Source of the DNA: an uncultured Collinsella sp.
Lineage (GTDB): Bacteria > Actinomycetota > Coriobacteriia > Coriobacteriales > Coriobacteriaceae
Reading direction: 5' to 3'
Assembly (NCBI GenBank): GCA_900544385.1
Contig: UQVD01000023.1
Location: 1-22,822, forward strand
Length of the DNA stretch: 22,822 bases
The notes below the pieces were generated by a model. That model was not told where the DNA came from and did not search any database. It saw only the letters and a list, made by a program, of their open reading frames with translations. Made by a program: the position numbers and the translations under genes. Of this stretch, positions 13,239 through 19,535 are shown piece after piece. Every line of letters begins with the position of its first letter. The first letter of the stretch is position 1.

Positions 13239-14556
13239 TGAACGTGCTCCAAACGTGATGCAGGCCGGCGATGAACTTGTCAATGTCGGCCTTGTCGTTG
13301 TAGAAGGCCACGCTGGCGCGGCAGCAGGCAAGGTTCTCGACGCCCAGCCAGGTGAGCAGCGGCTGTGCACAGTGGTGACCGGCGCGGATGCAGACGCCGT
13401 CCATGTCCATGATGCTCGCGACGTCGTGCGGGTGGATGCCGCGGACGTTAAAGCTCACAACGCCGTGGTGGTTGTCCCAATAGATGGAGCCGATGATCTG
13501 GACAAAGTCGAGCTGCATGAGCTCGCCCATCAGGTAGTGGACGAGTGCCTGCTCGCGTGCCTGGATGTTCTCGTAACCCACCGTGTTGACCAGGTAGTCG
13601 AGTGCCGCACCCGTGGCGAAGATGCCGGCGGCGTCCTGCGTGCCGGCCTCGAATTTCTCGGGAACGGGCGCCCAGACGGCGTCCTGCTCGGTAACAGAGT
13701 CGATCATCTCGCCACCGGTGAGCATGGGCGGCATGGCGTTGAGCAGGTCCATTTTGCCCCACAGCACGCCGATGCCCATGGGGCCCATGGCCTTGTGCGC
13801 GCTAAAGGCAAAGAAGTCGGCGCCCAGGTCGGCCACATCGACCGGCATGTGCGGCAGCGACTGCGCACCGTCGACGACCAGGTAGCCGCCGTACTTGTGC
13901 ACGAGCTTGCCGAGGTTCTTGACCGGGTTCTCGACGCCCAGCACGTTAGACACCTGACCCACGGCCAAGATTTTGGTCTTGGGGCCCACCTTGGACAGAA
14001 CCTCCTCGGTGGTGAGTTGACCGGTCTTGGTGGGGTAGAGGTAGACGAGCTTGGCGCCGGTCTCGCGGCAGACCTGCTGCCACGGGATTAGGTTGGAGTG
14101 GTGCTCCATGATAGTGATGACGACCTCGTCGCCGGGCTTCAACACCGTGGGCGCAAAGCTCTTGGCGACCAGGTTGAGCGACTCGCTGGTGTTGCGGGTG
14201 AAGACGACCTCATTGGCCTGGGCGGCGCCGATGAGGTCGGCAATCTGCTGGCGGACCTTGGCGATGGCATCGGTGGCCTCGACGGACAATGAGTACAGGC
14301 CGCGCAGCGGGTTGGCGTTCATGCGCTGGTAGAAATCGCGCTCGGCGTCGAGCACACAGGCGGGGCGCTGCGCGGTGGCGGCGCTATCGAGGAAGGCGAT
14401 CTCGGGGTGCTGCTGGAACAGCGGGAACTGCGCCTTGTAGGGATTAGTCTCTATGTCCACGGTGGGCCAACCGCGCGAAGCCTCGTCGCTGGCGTCGAGC
14501 TCCATGGGCTCGGGGGCGGTGCAGGTATCGCATTTTACGTGCTCGGTATCGATCAT
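13231..14556 (-). CDS. sufS: SufS, group II cysteine desulfurase
   Basis: SufS is a PLP enzyme that takes sulfur from cysteine as an enzyme-bound persulfide for Fe-S cluster assembly. It has 441 residues. The PLP-stacking His region is EHHSNLIPW (151-159), the PLP Asp/Gln region is VVDGAQSLPH, and the Schiff-base Lys is K255 (SAHKAMGPMG). The active Cys is C396 (RAGHHCAQPLL). The enzyme carries about 30 extra residues before the usual start (YKAQFPLF...), with a CDTC pair at C9/C12. The start ATG overlaps the sufD stop as ATGA and has GAGGAG just upstream, so the extension appears real. Confidence 0.96.
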   Translation of the reverse strand: MIDTEHVKCDTCTAPEPMELDASDEASRGWPTVDIETNPYKAQFPLFQQHPEIAFLDSAATAQRPACVLDAERDFYQRMNANPLRGLYSLSVEATDAIAKVRQQIADLIGAAQANEVVFTRNTSESLNLVAKSFAPTVLKPGDEVVITIMEHHSNLIPWQQVCRETGAKLVYLYPTKTGQLTTEEVLSKVGPKTKILAVGQVSNVLGVENPVKNLGKLVHKYGGYLVVDGAQSLPHMPVDVADLGADFFAFSAHKAMGPMGIGVLWGKMDLLNAMPPMLTGGEMIDSVTEQDAVWAPVPEKFEAGTQDAAGIFATGAALDYLVNTVGYENIQAREQALVHYLMGELMQLDFVQIIGSIYWDNHHGVVSFNVRGIHPHDVASIMDMDGVCIRAGHHCAQPLLTWLGVENLACCRASVAFYNDKADIDKFIAGLHHVWSTFNG

Positions 14557-15824
14557 GCGAGCTCCTCTTCAAAGTTATCGATCAGGTTGTTGCCCAGGCG
14601 GACGACGGCGGCGCGGGTGCGCTCATCGGTGGCGGAAAGCGCGGCATCCTCCAGCTTGGCGCGGATGAACAGATCCTCGGCGGCGTTTTGGTCAAGGCCG
14701 CGGCAGGCGAGGTAGAACAGCTGCTCGTCGCGGACGTGGCCGATGGTGGCGCCGTGGTTGCCGGCGACGTCGTCCTCGTCGCAGAGAATGACGGGAACGG
14801 TCTTGTTGTCGACGCCCTTGTTGGCCAAAAGCACCGTCTCGCGCTCGGTGCCGGTTGCGCCCTTGCAACCGTGCACGAGGTCGATGGTGCCGCGGTAGAC
14901 CTTCTTGGATGTGCCGGTCAGCACGCCGTTGGCGTCGATCTCGCACTCGGTCTTGCGGCCGCGGTGGCGCAGCTCGTAGTTAAAGTCGCGCACCTGCTCG
15001 CGGGCGCCCAGGTAGTCAGTATCGATGGTGACCTTGGCGGTATCGCCTAGCAGGTCGCCGGCAAGGCCGGTGGCGCTGGCGCCAGCACCCAGGACGGTGT
15101 GCTGCACGTTGACGCGCGCGCCCTCGTCCAGGAATAGGCCGGTGTCGTCGAGCACGATCCAGCTATCGTCGAGCGTCTGCGTGCAGGTCACGTTGACGGT
15201 GGCGTACTCGTGGGCACACACGCGTAGCACGGATCCCACGACGCCTTGGCCGGCAACGGGGGAGTCCAGGGCAATAAGCAGATCGAGCGTCGACTGAGGA
15301 CGGGCGACGACGTCGATGGCGGCGATGGCCGCGGCTGCATCGACACCGCTCACGCGCACGGTAACCGTGGCGTGCTTGTATGCGGGCACATCGATGACGA
15401 TGCGCTTGGTAGCGTGCTCGGCCAAGTAGGCGTAGGCAGCCTCACCCATGCCGGTTTCGAAGGCCTCAGCAGGGGAGAGCTCTTCCTCGAGCTTAATGGC
15501 GCCGGCCTGGTAGACGGAGGTTGCGGGCACGTCGAGCTCGGTCTCGGGCGTGATGCGGGCGCTGTCGGCGGCGTCGCCGGGGGCGGAGGCGCGGCGCTCG
15601 GGGAAGCGCTCGGCCATGGCGTCCATGGCGGTGTCGAAGGCGTCTGCCACGCCAGTAAACTGCTCTTCCAAGCCCTCAACCTCAACGGTCTCGGTGGGAG
15701 CGGCGGCAAGCTCGTCAGAGAGCTCGAGCTTGGTCTGGTTCATCTTGAGCCAACCCCAAGTGGCAGCCGGCATCGCATTGACCTGCTCAAGGGCGGTAGC
15801 AGCGGTGTTCGTGGTCTGTTCCAT
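14553..15824 (-). CDS. sufD: SufD, FeS assembly scaffold subunit
   Basis: This 423-residue SufBD-type protein is a partner of SufB and SufC in the SufBC2D scaffold complex. The C-terminal signature VAGNHGATIGHVRDEQLFYLACRGL (residues ~355-380) is typical of SufD, with the His in GNHGATIGH. The N-terminal 150 residues are acidic and variable, as is common for SufD. The start ATG overlaps the last base of the sufB stop (TAATG), with AAGGAG upstream in the sufB end. Its stop overlaps the sufS start by ATGA. Confidence 0.95.
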   Translation of the reverse strand: MEQTTNTAATALEQVNAMPAATWGWLKMNQTKLELSDELAAAPTETVEVEGLEEQFTGVADAFDTAMDAMAERFPERRASAPGDAADSARITPETELDVPATSVYQAGAIKLEEELSPAEAFETGMGEAAYAYLAEHATKRIVIDVPAYKHATVTVRVSGVDAAAAIAAIDVVARPQSTLDLLIALDSPVAGQGVVGSVLRVCAHEYATVNVTCTQTLDDSWIVLDDTGLFLDEGARVNVQHTVLGAGASATGLAGDLLGDTAKVTIDTDYLGAREQVRDFNYELRHRGRKTECEIDANGVLTGTSKKVYRGTIDLVHGCKGATGTERETVLLANKGVDNKTVPVILCDEDDVAGNHGATIGHVRDEQLFYLACRGLDQNAAEDLFIRAKLEDAALSATDERTRAAVVRLGNNLIDNFEEELA

Positions 15825-17236
15825 TATCCGATCGCTCCTTCCATCTCGAGCTTGATCAGGTTGTTCATCTCGACGGCGTACTCAAGCGGTAGCTCCTTGG
15901 AGACCGGGTTGGCAAAGCCGTTGACGATCATGGTGCGAGCCTCTTCCTCCGGGATACCGCGGCTCATCAGGTAGAACACCTTGTCGTCGCCGATACGTCC
16001 GATGGTGGCCTCGTGGCCGATGTCGACGTTCTTGGCGCGGATGTCCATGGCCGGGATGGTGTCGGAGCGGCTCTGGTCGTCGAGCATCAGCGACTGGCAG
16101 CTCACGGTTGCCTTGGAGCCCTCGGCCTTGGGCGTGGCAACGATAGAGCTGCGGAACGTCTGGATGCCGCCGCTCTTGGAGATGCCCTTGGTCTCGACGG
16201 TTGCCGAGGTCTCGGGCGCGTTGAGCACGACCTTGCAGCCGGTGTCGAGGTTCTGCCCGGCGCCGGCAAAGGTGATGCCGGTAAAGCTCGAGCGGGCGCG
16301 ACGGCCGTTGAGCACGCTCATGGGGTAGAGGTAACCCACGTGGCTACCGAAGGAGCCGCTGATCCACTCGATGTCGCCGTCCTCGTCCACGCGCGCACGC
16401 TTGGTGTTGAGGTTGTACATGTTCTTGGACCAGTTCTCGATGGTCGAGTAGCGCAGGTGCGCACGCTTGCCCACAAAGAGCTCGACGGCGCCGGCGTGGA
16501 GGTTGGCTACGTTGTACTTGGGCGCGGAGCAACCCTCGATAAAGTGCAGGTCGGCGTCGTCCTCGACGATGATGAGCGTGTGCTCAAACTGGCCGGCGCT
16601 CTTGGCGTTAAGACGGAAGTAGCTCTGCAGCGGGAAGTCGAGCTTGGTGCCCTTGGGCACGTAGACAAACGAGCCGCCCGACCATACGGCGCCGTGCAGG
16701 GCCGCAAACTTGTGGTCGGTGGGCGGGATGAGCGTCATAAACTTCTCGTGGATGAGCGGTTCCCACTGCGGGTCGTGCAGGGCCTCCTCGATGCCGGAGT
16801 AGACGATGCCCATCTTAGACGCTGTGTCCTGCATGTTGTGGTAGACGAGCTCGGAGTCGTACTGCGCGCCGACGCCCGCCAGGTAGCTGCGCTCGGCCTC
16901 GGGGATGCCCAGGCGCTCAAAGGTGTTCTTGATGTCGTCGGGCACAGACTCCCAGTCGTGTTTTTGGTCGGTGTTGGGCTTGACGTAGGTGACGATGTTG
17001 TCCATGTCCAAGCCTTCGATGGAGGGGCCCCACGTCGGATCCGGGAAGCGGTTGAAAATCTCGAGGGACTTTAAGCGCAGGTCGAGCATCCACTGCGGCT
17101 CGTCCTTCTTGGCGCTGATCTCGCGCACGATGTCGGGCGTGATGCCGGCGTCGAGGCGCTCGAATCCCTCCTCGCCATAGGTGAAGTCGTAGAGGCTGCG
17201 GTCGATGTCCGCGACCTCGGTGCGGTTCTTGGTCAT
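15824..17236 (-). CDS. sufB: SufB, FeS assembly scaffold subunit
   Basis: This 470-residue protein is the main scaffold subunit on which the Fe-S cluster is built. Hallmarks are GVGAQYDSELVYHN, AALHGAVWSGGSFVYVPKG, EGCSAPKYNVANLHAGAVE, the cysteine in KATVSCQSLMLDDQSRSDT and the C-terminal VDIGHEATIGRIGDDKVFYLMSRG. Length is standard. It starts 12 nt after the sufC stop, with AAAGGGG as ribosome site, and overlaps sufD by one base. Gene order CBD then S and U is the usual Gram-positive/actinobacterial arrangement. Confidence 0.97.
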   Translation of the reverse strand: MTKNRTEVADIDRSLYDFTYGEEGFERLDAGITPDIVREISAKKDEPQWMLDLRLKSLEIFNRFPDPTWGPSIEGLDMDNIVTYVKPNTDQKHDWESVPDDIKNTFERLGIPEAERSYLAGVGAQYDSELVYHNMQDTASKMGIVYSGIEEALHDPQWEPLIHEKFMTLIPPTDHKFAALHGAVWSGGSFVYVPKGTKLDFPLQSYFRLNAKSAGQFEHTLIIVEDDADLHFIEGCSAPKYNVANLHAGAVELFVGKRAHLRYSTIENWSKNMYNLNTKRARVDEDGDIEWISGSFGSHVGYLYPMSVLNGRRARSSFTGITFAGAGQNLDTGCKVVLNAPETSATVETKGISKSGGIQTFRSSIVATPKAEGSKATVSCQSLMLDDQSRSDTIPAMDIRAKNVDIGHEATIGRIGDDKVFYLMSRGIPEEEARTMIVNGFANPVSKELPLEYAVEMNNLIKLEMEGAIG

Positions 17237-17248
17237 TGCGTCGCCCCT

Positions 17249-18049
17249 TTACGCCTGCTGCTCGGCAGCGGCGGACTCGGCCTGGGCGCGCTGCTCGGCG
17301 GCCTCGCGCTCGAAGGTCTCAAAGCCGTTCTTGTCGATCCAGGGGATGAGCGAGGCGTCGTCCTCGCGCACGATGCGACCCTTGACCATAACGTGGACGC
17401 GGTCGACATCCAAGTGCTCCAGGATGCGCGTGTTGTGCGTGATAATGAGCATGGAGCCGTCGCAGCTCTTGCGGTAGGCGTCCATGCCGTGGCTGACGGT
17501 GGAAAGCGCGTCGACGTCCAGGCCCGAGTCGGTCTCGTCGAGGATGGCGAGCTTGGGCTGCAGCAACAGGAGCTGGAGCATCTCGACCTTCTTCTTCTCG
17601 CCGCCCGAGAAGCCCACGCCCAGCTCGCGGTTGAGGTAGGCGGTATCCATGTTGAGCTCGGCCGCGAGCTCCTTGACGCGACGGCGGAACTCCTTGCCCT
17701 TCATCTCCAGGCCGGGGCGGCCGGCGATGCTGGCGCGCAAAAAGCTCGATAGCGGCACGCCTGGGATCTCGACCGGAGCCTGGAAGCTCAGGAACAGGCC
17801 GGCGCGCGAACGCTTGTCGGTGGTGAGCTCGGTGATGTCCTGGCCGTCAAAGACGATGCGGCCGTCGTTGACCGTGTAGACGGGGTCGCCCATGACCAGG
17901 TGGCCGAGGGTGGACTTGCCGGCGCCGTTGGGTCCCATCAGCACGTGGGTCTCGCCGGCGGCGACGTTGAGGTTGACGTTGTGGAGGATGGTCTTCTCGT
18001 CCACGGAGGCGGTCAGACCTTCGATGGAAAGCAGCGGATTTGCGCTCAT
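17249..18049 (-). CDS. sufC: SufC, FeS assembly ATPase
   Basis: SufC is the ABC-type cytoplasmic ATPase of the SufBCD complex. The start MSANPLLSIEGL at 18049 is preferred because GAGAGGGA lies just upstream, giving 266 residues. The ATG at 18079, ten codons earlier, lacks a ribosome site. Walker A is GPNGAGKST (39-47), the ABC signature is FSGGEKKKVE, Walker B is LAILDETDSGLD (167-178) and the H-loop is LIITHN. The C-terminal 20 residues are an Ala/Gln/Glu-rich tail. It is the first gene of the suf operon, divergent from the Rrf2 regulator. Confidence 0.96.
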   Translation of the reverse strand: MSANPLLSIEGLTASVDEKTILHNVNLNVAAGETHVLMGPNGAGKSTLGHLVMGDPVYTVNDGRIVFDGQDITELTTDKRSRAGLFLSFQAPVEIPGVPLSSFLRASIAGRPGLEMKGKEFRRRVKELAAELNMDTAYLNRELGVGFSGGEKKKVEMLQLLLLQPKLAILDETDSGLDVDALSTVSHGMDAYRKSCDGSMLIITHNTRILEHLDVDRVHVMVKGRIVREDDASLIPWIDKNGFETFEREAAEQRAQAESAAAEQQA

Positions 18050-18068
18050 GCTGTCCCTCTCTGTATAT

Positions 18069-18088
18069 GGTGTACTCATAGGTGTACT
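18069..18088. repeat. Direct repeat GGTGTACT in the sufC leader
   Basis: GGTGTACT occurs at 18069-18076 and 18081-18088, a 12-nt period. It lies between the suf promoter candidate and the sufC ribosome site. It may be part of a regulator-binding site or be chance. Confidence 0.5.
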
Positions 18089-18113
18089 AAACCCTAGGAA
18101 TCTTCTCGGAATA

Positions 18114-18141
18114 AAGTTACTATGGGTTCGGCGTTAGTCAA
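18114..18141 (-). promoter_or_regulatory. Candidate promoter of the suf operon
   Basis: On the minus strand TTGACT (18136-18141), a 16-nt spacer and TAACTT (18114-18119). The -35 is strong (5/6); the -10 is weak, as is common for activated or repressed promoters. A leader of about 60 nt follows. Confidence 0.5.
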
Positions 18142-18178
18142 GGGAAAACCCGACTAATCCACTCGACTTTTCAAATTC

Positions 18179-18209
18179 TGGGACAAAATAACCTGTTGTG
18201 TTTGTCCCA
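18179..18209. promoter_or_regulatory. Operator candidate, palindrome copy 1
   Basis: A 31-bp near-palindrome with 9-bp arms TGGGACAAA and TTTGTCCCA. 11 of 15 symmetric positions pair. It is 24/31 identical to copy 2, 44 nt further on. It is likely a binding site for the neighbouring Rrf2/IscR-type regulator, by inference from position. Confidence 0.65.
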
Positions 18210-18222
18210 TTTACTTAAGATT

Positions 18223-18253
18223 TGGGACAAACAAACCTGGTTATGTTGTCCCA
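18223..18253. promoter_or_regulatory. Operator candidate, palindrome copy 2
   Basis: A 31-bp near-palindrome with 8-bp arms TGGGACAA and TTGTCCCA and a symmetric centre AACCTGGTT; 12 of 15 positions pair. It ends 20 nt before the regulator's ATG, so it overlaps the likely transcription start or leader. A weak -10, TAAGAT (18216-18221), lies in the 13-nt gap between the two copies. Confidence 0.65.
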
Positions 18254-18273
18254 GATGCGATGGGAGGGTAGGT

Positions 18274-18705
18274 ATGCTCATTTCTTCCAAGGGCCGCTAT
18301 GCCCTCCGGCTGATGATCTATATCGCGGCGCTGGGCGACGCCGAGGGCAAGATTGCCCTGCGCGAGGTTGCCGACCGCGAGCATATCTCACAAAAGTATT
18401 TGGAGCAGCTGGTTCGTCCGCTTATGAAGGCGGGCCTGCTTAAGAGCGTGCGCGGCAAGGGCGGCGGCTACATGATGGCCAAGGATCCAGCCGAGGTGCG
18501 TGCCGGCGACATCCTGCGCGCTGTCGAGGGCAGCACGGCTCCGGTGGCGTGCGATGGTATCGACAACAGCTGCACCCGCAGCGATCTTTGCTCGACCGTC
18601 AAGTTCTGGCGCGGTCTGGACGACGTGATCGAAAAGTACGTCGACGGCGTGACGTTGGCCGACTTGGCCGCCGTTCCCGAGATCAACTTTGACATTAAGC
18701 TGTAG
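18274..18705 (+). CDS. Rrf2-family transcriptional regulator, IscR/SufR-like
   Basis: This 143-residue protein is a winged-helix Rrf2 regulator. The start MLISSKGRYALRLMIYIA is chosen for GGGAGGG upstream; an earlier in-frame ATG at 18196 would run through the palindromes and is rejected. The recognition helix region is HISQKYLEQLVRPLMKAGLLKSVRGKGGGY (38-67). Three cysteines, C93, C100 and C106 (VACDGIDNSCTRSDLCST), lie where IscR-type proteins bind a [2Fe-2S] cluster. Divergence from sufCBDSU suggests that it senses Fe-S status and controls the operon. The downstream MNT gene starts 8 nt after its stop. Confidence 0.93.
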   Translation: MLISSKGRYALRLMIYIAALGDAEGKIALREVADREHISQKYLEQLVRPLMKAGLLKSVRGKGGGYMMAKDPAEVRAGDILRAVEGSTAPVACDGIDNSCTRSDLCSTVKFWRGLDDVIEKYVDGVTLADLAAVPEINFDIKL

Positions 18706-18713
18706 GGGTGCAA

Positions 18714-19001
18714 ATGGCATCTCTCGACAAGGTGTACAAGCAAATCGAAGTTTTTGCTCGGGAATGTGACGCCGAGAAGGTCGTGTTGTTTGGTTCTCGT
18801 GCTCGAGGCGACAACTTGCCCAAGAGCGATATTGACATCGCCGTAGCAGGTTGCCGGGATTTCGGCCGTTTCTCATATTTGATCGAGGAACATCTTGATA
18901 CTCTTTTAGATGTAGATGTCGTCAATCTCGACGAGTCCCTATCGCAGCAATTGCTCGATGAGATTGCCAGGGATGGTGTGATTCTGTATGAAAAAATATG
19001 A
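18714..19001 (+). CDS. MNT-domain nucleotidyltransferase (antitoxin-like)
   Basis: This 95-residue protein is a minimal nucleotidyltransferase. It has the GSX10DXD signature: G27-S28 in LFGSRARGD and D39/D41 in KSDIDIAV, with a further acidic pair in LLDVDVV. In MNT/HEPT modules such proteins act as antitoxins that add AMP to the HEPT partner. The ATG at 18714 has GGGG about 7 nt upstream; a GTG two codons earlier is less likely. It overlaps the HEPT gene by 14 nt and follows the Rrf2 gene by 8 nt. Base composition looks more A+T-rich than the upstream regulator. Confidence 0.9.
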   Translation: MASLDKVYKQIEVFARECDAEKVVLFGSRARGDNLPKSDIDIAVAGCRDFGRFSYLIEEHLDTLLDVDVVNLDESLSQQLLDEIARDGVILYEKI

Positions 19002-19407
19002 GAACTTTGTTAGCGCCTTGGCGAATCTTGAGGATGCGCCCAATCAGGATCTCAACAATGATTTTGTTCAGAGTGGATTGATTAATAAGTTCAATCTTCA
19101 ATTTGAACTGAGCTGGAAGCTCCTTAAGCGTCTGCTCGAGTATGAGGGCGCCACGCTTGCCGCGTCGGGGTCTCCTCGTGCCATCTTGAAGGAGTCGTAC
19201 CGATTCTACGACTTTATTGATGAGGCGGCCTGGCTAGACATGCTCAGAGACCGCAATACGAACGTCCATATCTACGACAACAAGCTCGCTCAAGATTTGA
19301 TTCAGCGCATCTTGAACGTCTATATCCCCGCTTTCTGTCAGTTGAGGGACGGGCTGATGGAGCGATACGGCGAGCTTCTGATGGCGCCCGACGACCAGTT
19401 TGTTTAA
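18988..19407 (+). CDS. HEPT-like nucleotidyltransferase substrate-binding protein (HI0074 type)
   Basis: This 139-residue all-helical protein matches the nucleotidyltransferase substrate-binding (HI0074/HEPT) family. The pattern INKFNLQFELSWKLLKRLLEYEG (32-54) is typical. The HEPT RNase-type motif RX4HXY is present as R89...H94-I-Y96 (RNTNVHIYD). In known HEPT/MNT pairs the HEPT is an RNase toxin or substrate-binding partner. The overlap with the MNT gene supports a two-gene module. No terminator was recognised after it. Confidence 0.88.
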   Translation: MKKYENFVSALANLEDAPNQDLNNDFVQSGLINKFNLQFELSWKLLKRLLEYEGATLAASGSPRAILKESYRFYDFIDEAAWLDMLRDRNTNVHIYDNKLAQDLIQRILNVYIPAFCQLRDGLMERYGELLMAPDDQFV

Positions 19408-19449
19408 TTCCTTAAGATTTCGCGGAGGGTTGTTGCCGTTTACCGAGGG

Positions 19450-19465
19450 GTTGTTGTGCAACAAC
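19450..19465. repeat. Palindrome GTTGTTG-TG-CAACAAC
   Basis: Seven-bp arms with a 2-nt centre, 70 nt before the surface-protein start. The inverse core TTGTTGCACAAC recurs at 21399-21410 beyond the gene's terminator. It could be an operator or transcription-linked site. Confidence 0.45.
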
Positions 19466-19535
19466 GGGTGAGCTGCAATGCTTAATTCTATCTTTGCAAA
19501 CCGCACTTTAACTACACCAATGCAGGGAGGATCTT

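Noticed and set aside
16013..17074. Open frame of 353 codons antisense to sufB
   Set aside because: Mirror frame of sufB with Val/Leu/Asp-rich translation and no ribosome site of note.
18050..18079. Earlier sufC start at 18079
   Set aside because: No ribosome site; the ATG at 18049 has a good one and matches the usual SufC N-terminus. Not fully excluded.
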